Source: Metallibacterium scheffleri
GTDB taxonomy: Bacteria > Pseudomonadota > Gammaproteobacteria > Xanthomonadales > Rhodanobacteraceae
Direction of reading: 5' to 3'
NCBI RefSeq assembly: GCF_002077135.1
Contig: NZ_LDOS01000002.1
Span: forward strand, 372,001-436,000
Length of the DNA stretch: 64,000 bases
Both the position numbers and the translations under genes were made by a program. This document shows positions 32,198-42,075 of the stretch, piece by piece. The notes under the pieces were generated by a model. The model had not been told where the DNA came from, did no database searches, and saw only the letters and a program-made list of their open reading frames with translations. Every line of letters starts with the position of its first letter. Position 1 is the stretch's first letter.

Positions 32198-34874
32198 ATG
32201 AGCAGCGCGTCCACGAGCGTCATTCCGCCGTCGCCGCGCCTGCCTGAGGCAGTGCCGCGCAGCGGCTTGTCCGACGAAGCGCGTCTGGCGCTGCGCCAAC
32301 TGCTGGCCGACTACGCGCGTGCCTTGGCGCTGGCCTTTGCCGCCGGTGCCGAGGCGCGCGCGCTGGGCGCGGCGCACGCGGCGCTAGTGTCGCGCGTGGT
32401 GGCGCAGGTGTGGACGCTGCACCTGGGCGAACCAGTCGGGCTGGCGCTGTTCGCGCAGGGTGGTTTCGGGCGCGGGCGCCTGTATCCGCATTCCGATATC
32501 GATTTGCTGGTGCTGGCGCGCGACGAGTCCGTGCCGGTTTCGCGCGGGCTGGAGCGCGTGTTCGCGGTGCTCTGGGATCTGGGCCTGAAGCCGGCGCAGG
32601 CGGTGCGCACGCTGGCCGCGCAGCACGCGCTGGCGGCGCAGGATTTGAGTGTGTACACCGCGCAAATGGAGGCGCGCTGGCTGGGCGGGGATCGCGCGCT
32701 GGTCGGCATGCCTGCCGCGCTGCTCGGCGACACGGCGCTGTGGCCACTGCCGCGATTCCTGGCCGCGCGCCTGCACGAGCAGGCGCAGCGCCGCGCACGC
32801 CGCGGCGACGGCAGCTATCGCCTGGAACCGGATCTGAAGGACGGCCCCGGCGGCTTGCGCCAGCTCGACCTGCTGTACTGGCTGGGGCAGCGCATGGGAC
32901 TGCCACGCGAGTTGCCGGCGCTGGCGCACGCGGGCCTGCTGGATGCCGCCGCCGCCGCCGCGCTGGAATCCGCCGAGGCGCTGCTGGCGCGCGATCGCTA
33001 CGCCCTGCACCTGCAGGCCGGACGCGCCGAGGAGCGCCTGCTGTTCGATCATCAGCGCGCGCTGGCGCAGCAGCTCGGCTACCGCGACGATGCCGGCGCG
33101 CTGGCGGTCGAGCGTTTCATGCAGGACTACTACCGCGCCGCGGCCAGCGTCGAAACGCTGGTCGACGAGGCCGCCCAGCGCCTGGCCTGGCAGCTCGATC
33201 CGCCGCCCGCACCGATTGCGCTGGATGACGACTGGCAGCGGCGTGGCGCCGCGCTGGAACCGCGCGCGGCGGACCTGTTCCGGCGCCGCCCGGCGGCGCT
33301 GGTCGAGGGTGCGCTGCGCCTGGATGCCGCGGCCGGCATCGAGGCCTTCAGTGCCGACGCCGCGGGCGCCATGCGCGGCGCGCTGCACGCACTGCCGCGC
33401 GGCGCGCTGGCGCAGGATGCCGCCGCGCTGCGTGCGTTCGATGCCCTGTTGCACCGTGGCGCGGCGGCGCCGCCGGCACTGACCGCGCTGGCGCGCGGCG
33501 GCGTGCTCGGCGCGCTGATCCCCGCCTTCGCCGCGGTCAGCGGACGCATGCAGTACGACCTGTTCCACCAGTACACGGTCGATGCACACACGCTGCGCGT
33601 GCTGGCGCAACTGGCACTGTTCGCCACGCCGGCGGCGGCACTCGAATTCGCGCTGGCGCACGCGCTGTGGCAACGCCAGCAACGTGTGCCGGTGCTGCTG
33701 CTGGCCGCGCTGTTCCACGACATCGCCAAGGGTCGCGGCGGCGATCACAGCGAACTGGGCGAGATCGAGGTGCGCGGTTTCGCGCAACGCCTGGGCTGGA
33801 CCGAGGGCGATATTGACAGCGCCGCGTTCCTGGTGCGCTGGCACCTGCTGCTCAGTCAGACCGCACAGCGCCAGGACATCGGTGACCCGCAGGTGGTGCA
33901 GGTCTTCGCCGCGCGGGTGGGCGACGTGCAGCGCCTGGAAATGCTGTATCTGCTGACCGTGGCCGATATCGTCGGTACCAGCGCGAGGCTGTGGAACGGT
34001 TTCAAGGATCGCCTGCTGGCCGATCTATACCAGGCCGCGCGGCACGTGCTCACCGGCACTGACGCGAGCCTCGACGAAATCGCGCGCGCCGCGGCCTGCC
34101 GCACCGCCGCGCACGCGCAACTGCTGGCCGCAGGCCACGCCGCGGCAGCGATCGAGCAGTTGTGGGAGGACTTCCCGGCGGCCGCGTTCGTGCGCCAGGG
34201 CGCGGCGCAGGTAGCCTGGCAAAGCGCCGCGCTGCTGGCCGCGCCTGGCAGGCTGCCCGTGGTCGCGGCGCAGCCGCATGCCGCGCGCGGGGCGCTGGAA
34301 GTGTTCTTCCTTGCCGCCGATCGCGACGGCCTGTTCGCCGCGGCCACCGCGGCGCTGGAGGGTGAGGGCTACGCGGTGCAGGAGGCGCGCATCCTCGGCA
34401 CGCCCAGCGGGCGTGCGCTGGACAGTTTCGTGCTGCTGGATGCGCACGGCGCCGGCCACGATGCCGCATGCATCGCGCGTCTGTGCAAGCGGCTGGAGGC
34501 CGCGCTGCGTGCGCCCGGCACGCCGCGCATCGCGCAGACCGTGCCGCGGCGCCTGCGCCACTTCCAGCGCGCGCCGCGCATCCACTGCGAGCCGGCACGC
34601 GCCGGCACGCGCACGCGCCTGGCGCTGCGCGGCAGCGACCGTCCCGGCCTGCTGGCCGACATCGCCGAGGCCTTCGTGGCCAGTGGCGTACGCGTGCACG
34701 ACGCGCGCATTGCCACCTTCGGCGATATCGCCGAGGATTATTTCGAGCTGACCGATCGCCACGACCGCCCGCTGGATGCCGCGCAGTGCGAACGATTGCG
34801 TGCCGCGCTGCTGGCGCGGCTGGGCCCCGCCGCCACCGCGGCGGCCGTTTCCCGACTGGCACTGCGAGAACCCG

Positions 34875-34888
<14 letters not shown>
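32198..34888 (+). CDS. glnD: bifunctional PII uridylyltransferase/uridylyl-removing enzyme
   Basis: 896 aa, full length. The nucleotidyltransferase motif [21 protein letters not shown] (about residues 86-106) is followed by the GlnD linker, an HD domain ([21 protein letters not shown], about 500-520) and two C-terminal ACT domains (about 700-780 and 805-885, the second beginning [17 protein letters not shown]). GlnD senses glutamine and modifies PII proteins to control nitrogen assimilation. It lies between map and dapD, as in Xanthomonas. The stop overlaps dapD by 14 bases. Confidence 0.96.
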
Positions 34889-35698
<810 letters not shown>

Positions 35699-35699
<1 letters not shown>

Positions 35700-36088
35700 T
35701 GGGCTACACGCTGCATGGCCTGGACAAGTGCGACACCTGTGCCAAGGCGCGGCGCTGGCTGGATCGTCACGGCGTGGATTACCGCTTCATCGACTACCGC
35801 GCGCAGCGCCCCGAGCCGGACACGCTGCGCGACTGGGCGCGGCAGATCGGTGGCTGGGACAAACTGGTCAACAAGAGCGGGCCGACCTGGCGCAACTTGC
35901 TGCCGCAGCGCAAGAACCCGGCCTCCGATGCCGAATGGACGTTGCTGATCCGCGAGCATCCGCCGCTGCTGCGCCGGCCGCTGGTGCTGCGCGGCGATGC
36001 CCTGCTGGGCGTCGGCTTCAACGAGCGCCTGTTCGGCGGCTGGTTCGCCGACGCTGCGCTGACATCCAGTGGGCATTCGACAAAATAG
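35699..36088 (+). CDS. ArsC/Spx-family reductase-like protein (YffB type)
   Basis: 129 aa thioredoxin-fold protein. The redox motif is LDKCDTCAKARRWL (Cys-x-x-Cys, about residues 11-14), with WDKLVNKSGPTWRNL in the middle and LLRRPLVLRGDALLGVGFNE, which is typical of the ArsC/Spx superfamily. This neighbour of dap genes (YffB in E. coli, beside dapE) is usually annotated as arsenate reductase-like, but arsenate reduction is not established for this branch; a glutathione-linked thiol role is more likely. It is coupled to dapD. The accessory zone begins right after it. Confidence 0.85.
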
Positions 36089-36122
36089 GATTCTTCGAGC
36101 GAACCGCCAGGTCGTTCTGGCG

Positions 36123-36237
36123 CGTCATCCCCGCGCGAAGCTGGCTCGTCATCCCCGCGCAGAGCCTGCCTCCGCAAAGGCGGCGGCGGGGATCCAGTCA
36201 CGCGCCGGATAGCCATTTGCCCGGCGCGTCATCCCCG
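36123..36237. repeat. CGTCATCCCCG short repeats before the patatin gene
   Basis: CGTCATCCCCG occurs at 36123-36133, 36147-36157 and 36227-36237, with GGGGATCCAGT at 36188-36198 partly complementary to it. This is the family of dispersed 'GTCATCCCCGC...GCGGGGATCCAGT' intergenic hairpins common in Xanthomonadales. A related hairpin is at 51377-51396. Confidence 0.55.
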
Positions 36238-37070
36238 ATAGCTGACCGCAATTTCTGAAACCGCCGCCGCGCGCTGCTGGCTACAATGCCGGCACGGGGG
36301 GAACCGGAGAGCGCCATGGCGACATACCGGATTCTCAGTTTCGATGGGGGTGGTTTGCGCGGGGTGGTGACGGCGGTGCTGTTGCAGCGCCTGCAGGCCA
36401 TGCGCCCCGATCTGCTCGCCAATGTCGCGTTGATGGCCGGCACCTCCACCGGCGGGCTGATCGCGCTGGGGCTGCGTCGCGGCCTGTCGCCCACCGCGCT
36501 GCGCGACATGTACCTGCAACATGGCGCGCAGATCTTCGACGCCGGCCCATGGTGGCGCCTGCGCAGCCTGGGCACGCTGGCCGGCGCGCGCTATCCCGCC
36601 GGCGGGCGCGAGCAGGTACTGCGCGAGCTGCTGGGCGCCGACACGCGCCTGGACCAGCTTTCCGGCGCGGTGCTGATCACCGCCTTCGACCTCGACCCGC
36701 AGGCCGTCGATCCGGCGCAGGCCAGTTGGAAGCCCAAGCTGTTCCACAACCTGTCCGGCAGCGACAGCGACGGCGCCCGGCTGGCATGGCAGGTGGGCAT
36801 GGCAACCAGCGCCGCGCCCACGTATTTCCCCAGCTTCGACGGTTACGTGGACGGTGGCGTGTACGCCAACAACCCGGCCATGTGCGCGCTGGCGCAGACG
36901 CAGGACCCGCGCAGCGGCGGCCCGGTGCCGTGGGACGACATCCGCCTGCTGTCGCTGGGCACCGGCATCGTGCGCACCGTGGTGCCTGGGCAGACGCTGG
37001 ACTGGGGCTACCTGCAGTGGGCGCCCAAGCTGGTGGCGCTGCTGTCCGACGGCGTCAGCGGCATCGCCGA

Positions 37071-38042
37071 TTACCTGTCAAGACCCGTCTGGTTCTTTAA
37101 TTGCCTGACGAAGATTTCGGGATGATTCTTGCGCCACAGGTCCATGGCTTGTCGAGGCGTGCGGTGACCCAGCGCGCGTTGCGGGAGGTGGTCGTTGTAG
37201 AGCTTGGCGTAGCGTTCGAGCGTGGTCTGCAAATCCTCGCGCGAGCGGAAGTGCGTGGTCGCCAGGATGTCGCTGATGCGCCCATTGAAGCGCTCGACCA
37301 TGCCGTTGGTTTGCGGGTGACGCGGCTTGGTGAGCCGGTGCTCGATGCCGAGCAGGGCGCACTCACGATCGAAGGCGTGCTCGCCCGTGGGTTTCTTGCT
37401 CTTGGCGGTGAAGCGGTCGGTGAACTGGCTGCCGTTGTCGGTCAGCAGCTTGACGATCTTCATCGGTGCGGTCGCGTACAGGCGGCGCAGGAAGTCGCTG
37501 CTGCTGGCCTCGCTCTGGTCGGCGTAGATGCGCAGGAAAACCCAGCGGGTGGCGCGGTCGATGGCGACGAACAGGTAGCGCCGGGCGCTCTCGTCGGCCA
37601 TCTGTGGCAGGTACTTGATGTCCATGTGCACGAAGCCCGGCGCGTAATCCTTGAAGGTCTTGCGCACGATCGGCGCGTCCTTGTCCTCCACCGGGCGCCG
37701 GTTCAAGCCGTGGCGCGTCAGGCAGCGCATCAGGCCGGAGCGCGACACCGCCGGGTTGAGGAATTCACGCACCACCACCAGCAGGTCGTCCAGCGGCAAC
37801 CACAGGGTGCGACGGATCTCCATCGCCACCGCCTCCTGGGCCGAGGTCAGCGTGCAGTGCAGGGTCTGCGGGCGGTGCGAGCGGTCCGCCGTCGCATCAC
37901 GCTGGCGCCACTTGCGCACCGTGGGCGGCGTCAGGCCGTAGCGGCGCGCCAGTTCGGCATCGCTCAGGGCCTGATCGGCAGCACGCAGCTCGGCGCGTAT
38001 GCGCGGCGTGGTGCGGGCCAATGGATGTAGCGTCAGCGGCAT
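37071..38042 (-). CDS. IS481-family transposase, copy 1
   Basis: 323 aa. The N-terminal HTH (LSDAELARRYGLTPPTVRKW, about residues 26-45) precedes an integrase-core DDE domain with Asp in FVHMDIKYL, Asp in LLTDNGSQF and Glu in HPQTNGMVERFNG. The start is 98 bp inside the IS end. The reading frame has no stop within the element: it reads through the terminal TTGACA and ends on TAA supplied by the target duplication (GAC AGG TAA). Confidence 0.93.
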   Translation of the reverse strand: MPLTLHPLARTTPRIRAELRAADQALSDAELARRYGLTPPTVRKWRQRDATADRSHRPQTLHCTLTSAQEAVAMEIRRTLWLPLDDLLVVVREFLNPAVSRSGLMRCLTRHGLNRRPVEDKDAPIVRKTFKDYAPGFVHMDIKYLPQMADESARRYLFVAIDRATRWVFLRIYADQSEASSSDFLRRLYATAPMKIVKLLTDNGSQFTDRFTAKSKKPTGEHAFDRECALLGIEHRLTKPRHPQTNGMVERFNGRISDILATTHFRSREDLQTTLERYAKLYNDHLPQRALGHRTPRQAMDLWRKNHPEIFVRQLKNQTGLDR

Positions 38043-38140
38043 GCGATGGCTCCAAGCACGTGGTAAAGATGACTCATCGCATCACGCGCAGCGCTCAGAC
38101 GCCAGACACGCTGCAAGATAGAATCACACGGAGCCTGACA
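37076..38140 (-). mobile_element. IS481-family insertion sequence, copy 1
   Basis: 1065 bp with ends TGTCAAGACCCGT... and, on the other strand, TGTCAGGCTCCGT...; the imperfect inverted repeats share TGTCA, CGT, TG, TTCT and TTGC blocks over ~30 bp. It is flanked by the direct repeat ATTACC (37070-37075 and 38141-38146). TGT...ACA ends and a 6-bp duplication fit IS481. Copy 2 at 40383-41447 has the same length and an identical transposase core. Confidence 0.93.
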
Positions 38141-38316
38141 ATTACCAGTGCCGCATGATGCTGGGCGCTGGCCAGTACCAGCGCTACGCGCCCTGCCTGC
38201 CGCCGCAGCACAACGTGGCCATGGACGATGTGGACGCGTTGCCCTGGCTGGTGGAATGGGCCGAGGCCTTGCCGCTGGAACCGCTGCAGGCGTGGCTGGA
38301 TGCAGCGTGGTTTTAG

Positions 38317-38599
38317 CGCGATGTCCGCGCGCGCATGCGTGCACGCATGACATCGAGCAAGCGCGGCGGCGGCGCGGTGCCGGGTTCACTTGCCGCTGCG
38401 GATTCAGGGTGGGAGGATGCCGCCAAGGTCATCGCCACAGCAGGGGTACAGGCTGCGAGATTAGGCGGCGGGTATAGACGGTGCGATGGCTGGAAGCCCT
38501 TGATTCGTGCAGGACTGTTCCGATCGCCGACGTCCATGCACGTAGATTAGGCGCCGGAACTAGGCGCCATTTCACAACCGAATAGTAGTTAGGTGCGAC
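38317..38599. other. spacer between the patatin end and cassette 1; possible attI remnant
   Basis: I see no gene here. The first core site GTTAGGT (38588-38594) has no matching inverse core before it, as expected for an attI site or for the left scar of an integron that lost intI. A GGCGCC...GGCGCC inverted repeat (38551-38570) lies just upstream. Confidence 0.4.
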
Positions 38600-38938
38600 A
38601 TGGAACTTCTAGGCACGACAATCACCTTGGTGGGCTTCATAGGCATGGCCTGCCTTCTGCCAGTTGCTTGGACGCTCTCGCACAAGTTGTTCAAGCGCCT
38701 CCGCACCGACCATCACGCCACTTGGGTCAAATTAGGCCAGCCGGCCTTTCCCGGCAATGCAGGCGCAGTTACGCTATGGCGCACACGTAAGTGGCTCAAG
38801 GTCAATCATTCGCTGCTCGGCGACCCAACGCTGGAGTCTTGGTACAAATTGCAGCACAAGGTTCGACCGCTTTATTTGTGCTTTTTCGCTCTCGCAATAG
38901 TTGGCTTTATCATGCTTATGGCTTACGGTCGCACCTAA
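38600..38938 (+). CDS. cassette 1: small membrane protein
   Basis: 112 aa, unknown family. Two hydrophobic segments, about residues 4-27 and 92-109, flank a basic, Trp-containing middle (LFKRLRTDHH..., TRKWLKVNHSLLGD); the likely topology is both ends on the same side. The ATG lies 12 bases after the core site. The stop TAA is part of the inverse core ACCTAAC, as in several other cassettes here. The attC that follows is interrupted by IS1111 copy A. Confidence 0.7.
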   Translation: MELLGTTITLVGFIGMACLLPVAWTLSHKLFKRLRTDHHATWVKLGQPAFPGNAGAVTLWRTRKWLKVNHSLLGDPTLESWYKLQHKVRPLYLCFFALAIVGFIMLMAYGRT

Positions 38939-38960
38939 CCATTCCATAAGAGACTTCCCG

Positions 38961-39292
38961 TCAACGCCGCGCGCTTGAGGTTCTTGCCTTGAGCTTTCGG
39001 GCCATGGCTGGTCATCGTGTTGTCCTCTTTGCTGCGTCGTGCGTGTCAGTGCTGCGTGGTGATGCAACGAATGTCAGACTGCATTTCCATAAACGGTCTT
39101 GTTGCGCCGCTGATGCTGGCGCGGACCAGGGTATAAACCGCACCCGGAGACCTCGTTCGTCTTTCGGTATCGTCGGTGTTCGGGGATCAGCCGAAACACG
39201 GGGTGACGTCCGGCAGGTTAGTCAGGTTCTCTCCGGGTCGGTCTGACCGTTGTCGACCACTTCGCGCTGACGTGAAAGGATGTGCGTTCGTG
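38961..39292 (-). ncRNA. putative seekRNA/bridge-RNA region of IS1111 copy A
   Basis: This ~330-bp non-coding end lies downstream of the transposase stop, where IS1111-type elements are known to encode the structured RNA that selects the target. A block at about 39091-39160 is well conserved in the diverged relic at 48775-48840 although neither codes for protein. Near the element end, the reverse complement of 38963-38980 contains CTCAAGCGCG, resembling the attC box TTCAAGCGG next to the insertion point. The RNA itself and its exact ends are inferred. Confidence 0.42.
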
Positions 39293-40375
39293 TCATGCCA
39301 TGCCGGCGATCCTCACCGCGCGCTTGCCGGCCGGGCGCTGCACCATCGGGTGCTTCAGCCACGCCTCGGCGTCGTAGGCTTCCTCGCGCGCCAGCATCGC
39401 CCACAGTTGCCGCGCGTGTTTGTTCGCAATCGCCACCAGCAGCTTGCCGAACGGCATCCGACACGCCAGTTGGCGGATCCAGATCTGCTCGGGCGTGGCC
39501 CGATCCTGTGCAGTCACCTTGGCGCGCTGCAGGCTGCTGCGCGCGCCCTGGATCAGCAGCGTGCGCAGGTAGGCATCGCCGCGGCAACTGATCGTGCCCA
39601 GGCGGGTGTGCCCGCCGCTGGAGTGCTGGGTCGGCACCAGGCCGAGCCATGCGGCCAGTTGCCGGCCGTTCTTGAACTCCTTGGCCGAGCCGACGCTCGC
39701 CACCATCGCATCGGCGGTGAGCGGGCCAATGCCGATCAGCGCGCGCAGCCGCACGCAGCGCTCATCCGCCTTGGCGTGCGCTTCGATGCGCGCATCGCAC
39801 GCGGCGATGCGGTCGCGCACCTGCGCCCAGTGCGCGCTGAGATCGCGCAGCAGTTCCTTCAGCTCCGCAGGCAACGATGCCGCTGCGTCGAGATCCGCCA
39901 AGGCGATGCGCAACGCCCGGTCACCCTGCGCCATCACGATGCCAAACTCGGCCAGCAGACCGCGCAGGCGGTTGCTGATCTCCAGCCCTTCGGTCTTGTA
40001 GCCCTCGCGCACGCGATGCCATGCCAGCCGCGCCTGCTGCTCGACCGACTTGACCGGCACAAAGCGCATGTTGCCCTGGCGTGCCGCCGTGGCAATCGCC
40101 TCGGCGTCGTTGCGGTCGTTCTTCAGTGTGCGGCTCTTGCGGAACGGCGTCACGAACTGCGCCGCCATCAAGCGCGGCTGCAGACCGACCTCCAAACAGC
40201 GCCGCGCCCAATGGTGCGCGCCACTGCATGCCTCCATCGCCACCACGGTGCCGGCCGGCACCTGCGCCAGCCACAGCGCAAACGCTTCACGCCCGAGATC
40301 CTGCCGCCGCTGCACGTGTCCGGCGCCATCCACCGCACATACGGAAAACAGGTTCTTCGCCAAATCCACGCCCAT
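39293..40375 (-). CDS. IS110/IS1111-family transposase, copy A (5' end displaced by IS481)
   Basis: 360 aa from the internal ATG 40375. DEDD RuvC-like residues appear in MGVDLAKN (N-terminus), VAMEACSGAHHW and KNDRNDAEAIA; the C-terminal transposase_20 domain has IGIGPLTADAMVASVGSAKEF and the serine region HSSGGHTRLGTISCRGDAYLR. In the intact form (copy B) five more residues (MSTIT) precede; here IS481 copy 2 has moved that start codon to 41459-41461. The internal Met6 could still serve as a start, so the protein may be functional. Confidence 0.88.
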   Translation of the reverse strand: MGVDLAKNLFSVCAVDGAGHVQRRQDLGREAFALWLAQVPAGTVVAMEACSGAHHWARRCLEVGLQPRLMAAQFVTPFRKSRTLKNDRNDAEAIATAARQGNMRFVPVKSVEQQARLAWHRVREGYKTEGLEISNRLRGLLAEFGIVMAQGDRALRIALADLDAAASLPAELKELLRDLSAHWAQVRDRIAACDARIEAHAKADERCVRLRALIGIGPLTADAMVASVGSAKEFKNGRQLAAWLGLVPTQHSSGGHTRLGTISCRGDAYLRTLLIQGARSSLQRAKVTAQDRATPEQIWIRQLACRMPFGKLLVAIANKHARQLWAMLAREEAYDAEAWLKHPMVQRPAGKRAVRIAGMA

Positions 40376-40382
40376 GGTTATA

Positions 40383-41447
40383 TGTCAGGCTCCGTGTGAT
40401 TCTATCTTGCAGCGTGTCTGGCGTCTGAGCGCTGCGCGTGATGCGATGAGTCATCTTTACCACGTGCTTGGAGCCATCGCATGCCGCTGACGCTACATCC
40501 ATTGGCCCGCACCACGCCGCGCATACGCGCCGAGCTGCGTGCTGCCGATCAGGCCCTGAGCGATGCCGAACTGGCGCGCCGCTACGGCCTGACGCCGCCC
40601 ACGGTGCGCAAGTGGCGCCAGCGTGATGCGACGGCGGACCGCTCGCACCGCCCGCAGACCCTGCACTGCACGCTGACCTCGGCCCAGGAGGCGGTGGCGA
40701 TGGAGATCCGTCGCACCCTGTGGTTGCCGCTGGACGACCTGCTGGTGGTGGTGCGTGAATTCCTCAACCCGGCGGTGTCGCGCTCCGGCCTGATGCGCTG
40801 CCTGACGCGCCACGGCTTGAACCGGCGCCCGGTGGAGGACAAGGACGCGCCGATCGTGCGCAAGACCTTCAAGGATTACGCGCCGGGCTTCGTGCACATG
40901 GACATCAAGTACCTGCCACAGATGGCCGACGAGAGCGCCCGGCGCTACCTGTTCGTCGCCATCGACCGCGCCACCCGCTGGGTTTTCCTGCGCATCTACG
41001 CCGACCAGAGCGAGGCCAGCAGCAGCGACTTCCTGCGCCGCCTGTACGCGACCGCACCGATGAAGATCGTCAAGCTGCTGACCGACAACGGCAGCCAGTT
41101 CACCGACCGCTTCACCGCCAAGAGCAAGAAACCCACGGGCGAGCACGCCTTCGATCGTGAGTGCGCCCTGCTCGGCATCGAGCACCGGCTCACCAAGCCG
41201 CGTCACCCGCAAACCAACGGCATGGTCGAGCGCTTCAATGGGCGCATCAGCGACATCCTGGCGACCACGCACTTCCGCTCGCGCGAGGATTTGCAGACCA
41301 CGCTCGAACGCTACGCCAAGCTCTACAACGACCACCTCCCGCAACGCGCGCTGGGTCACCGCACGCCTCGACAAGCCATGGACCTGTGGCGCAAGAATCA
41401 TCCCGAAATCTTCGTCAGGCAATTAAAGAACCAGACGGGTCTTGACA
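40383..41447 (+). mobile_element. IS481-family insertion sequence, copy 2 (nested in IS1111 copy A)
   Basis: 1065 bp, same ends as copy 1 in opposite orientation, flanked by the direct repeat GTTATA (40377-40382 and 41448-41453). It lies within the first codons of the IS1111 transposase. Separate target duplications show the two IS481 copies inserted independently. Confidence 0.93.
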
Positions 41448-41482
41448 GTTATAGTGCTCATCGAGACTTCCCCTTCTGCTGA
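40481..41482 (+). CDS. IS481-family transposase, copy 2
   Basis: 333 aa; residues 1-322 are identical to copy 1 with the same HTH and D, D, E residues. Since the element has no own stop codon, the frame runs out of the IS into IS1111 DNA and adds SYSAHRDFPFC before TGA. The start (ATG 40481) lies 98 bp from the IS end. Confidence 0.93.
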   Translation: MPLTLHPLARTTPRIRAELRAADQALSDAELARRYGLTPPTVRKWRQRDATADRSHRPQTLHCTLTSAQEAVAMEIRRTLWLPLDDLLVVVREFLNPAVSRSGLMRCLTRHGLNRRPVEDKDAPIVRKTFKDYAPGFVHMDIKYLPQMADESARRYLFVAIDRATRWVFLRIYADQSEASSSDFLRRLYATAPMKIVKLLTDNGSQFTDRFTAKSKKPTGEHAFDRECALLGIEHRLTKPRHPQTNGMVERFNGRISDILATTHFRSREDLQTTLERYAKLYNDHLPQRALGHRTPRQAMDLWRKNHPEIFVRQLKNQTGLDSYSAHRDFPFC

Positions 41483-41542
41483 CGGTTGTAAAAACCATCA
41501 TGGCCCTCGAGGCCGTTGGAAGCGGGAAGTCTCTTTTTACTC

Positions 41543-41593
41543 GTCCAAGCGGACGCGCGAAAAGCCGCGCACCGATTAACTCCAGCGTTAGGT
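41543..41593 (+). other. attC of cassette 1, right half
   Basis: Begins GTCCAAGCGGACG directly at the IS1111 end and finishes with TTAACTCCAGC and the core site GTTAGGT (41587-41593). With the left half ACCTAACCATTC (38933-38944) it forms a complete attC. Confidence 0.85.
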
Positions 41594-41607
41594 TGCAGGG
41601 GATAGTT

Positions 41608-42053
41608 TTGACTAAAGACGAAATAGAAGAAATCCGCATTGACATCACAGCTGGCAAAGAAAATGCCCTGTCCATGCAAATGTGTCGTGACGGAACAGTT
41701 GGTCGTCGTGGCAGTGGCCAAGTCCCAGCTATTCCCGCCGTGGTTCTGGGCATGTCGGACGCTAGCTGGTTCTTACAGCTTGTCGAGGGTCTAGACGACC
41801 GCCTGTTTGCCCGCGCAGGCGTCTATGACCTACCGGGCAAAAAAGGTCTTCCGTTACTTACACGGTAGTTTTTCTTGGCGGCAACGCCACGAGCCGCACT
41901 GTTCTTTGTGGGTTCCGGTTTGTCACTGGCAGCGAGTCTCTCGCTGGCGACTCGCTACTTCCCTATTTCGATAATTTCGTGGGTAAGGCAGTGCAGTTCA
42001 CGGAGCAGTGGTATCAGGACAATTTGGCAAAACAGCGCGGCAATGCAACCTAA
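41608..42053 (+). pseudogene. cassette 2: frameshifted gene of unknown function
   Basis: The first frame starts at TTG 41608 (AGGGGATA upstream) and runs to TAG at 41866-41868 (TKDEIEEIRIDITAGKENA... to PLLTR). A second, well-behaved frame continues (...VVFLGGNATSRTVLCG..., YFDNFVGKAVQF...) and ends in the TAA of the inverse core ACCTAAC (42048-42054), where cassette genes of this array normally end. The two join if one base is gained or lost at the AAAAAA run 41839-41844. The full product would be about 147 aa. No known domain is recognised. A sequencing error or programmed slippage cannot be excluded. Confidence 0.6.
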
Positions 42054-42075
42054 CATTTCCATAAGAGACTTCCCG

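Larger units (their letters stand above)
36316..38316 (+). pseudogene. patatin-like phospholipase gene split by an IS481-family element
   Basis: The gene is in two parts: 36316-37075 and 38147-38316 (one copy of the 6-bp ATTACC target duplication lies on each side of the IS). Joined, they encode 309 aa in one frame: ...GIADYQ|CRMMLGAGQYQR.... Patatin motifs are intact: GGGLRG oxyanion box (residues 11-16), catalytic Ser in GTSTGG (about 42-47) and the Asp in DGGVYANNP (about 180-188). All catalytic residues lie before the break, and the interrupted frame would end 17 codons into the IS. It was probably a cytoplasmic lipid acyl hydrolase. Confidence 0.9.
38945..41542 (-). mobile_element. IS1111-type (IS110 family) element copy A inserted in attC of cassette 1
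   Basis: Subterminal inverted repeats AAGAGACTTCCCG lie at 38948-38960 and, inverted, at 41523-41535, three bases from the left end and seven from the right, the layout of IS1111-type elements. Removing it restores a normal attC (TAACCATTC + GTCCAAGCGGACG). Without the nested IS481 and its 6-bp duplication it is 1527 bp, equal to copy B. It carries one transposase gene on the minus strand and a ~330-bp non-coding end beyond the transposase stop. Confidence 0.9.

Noticed and set aside
36316..38316. Patatin as effector of a CBASS-type defence system
   Set aside because: No cyclic-nucleotide synthase or other CBASS gene lies beside it; the neighbours are dapD-type housekeeping genes and the cassette array.
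37076..41447. The two IS481 copies in opposite orientation as ends of a composite transposon
   Set aside because: Each has its own 6-bp target duplication (ATTACC and GTTATA) in unrelated DNA, so they are independent insertions.
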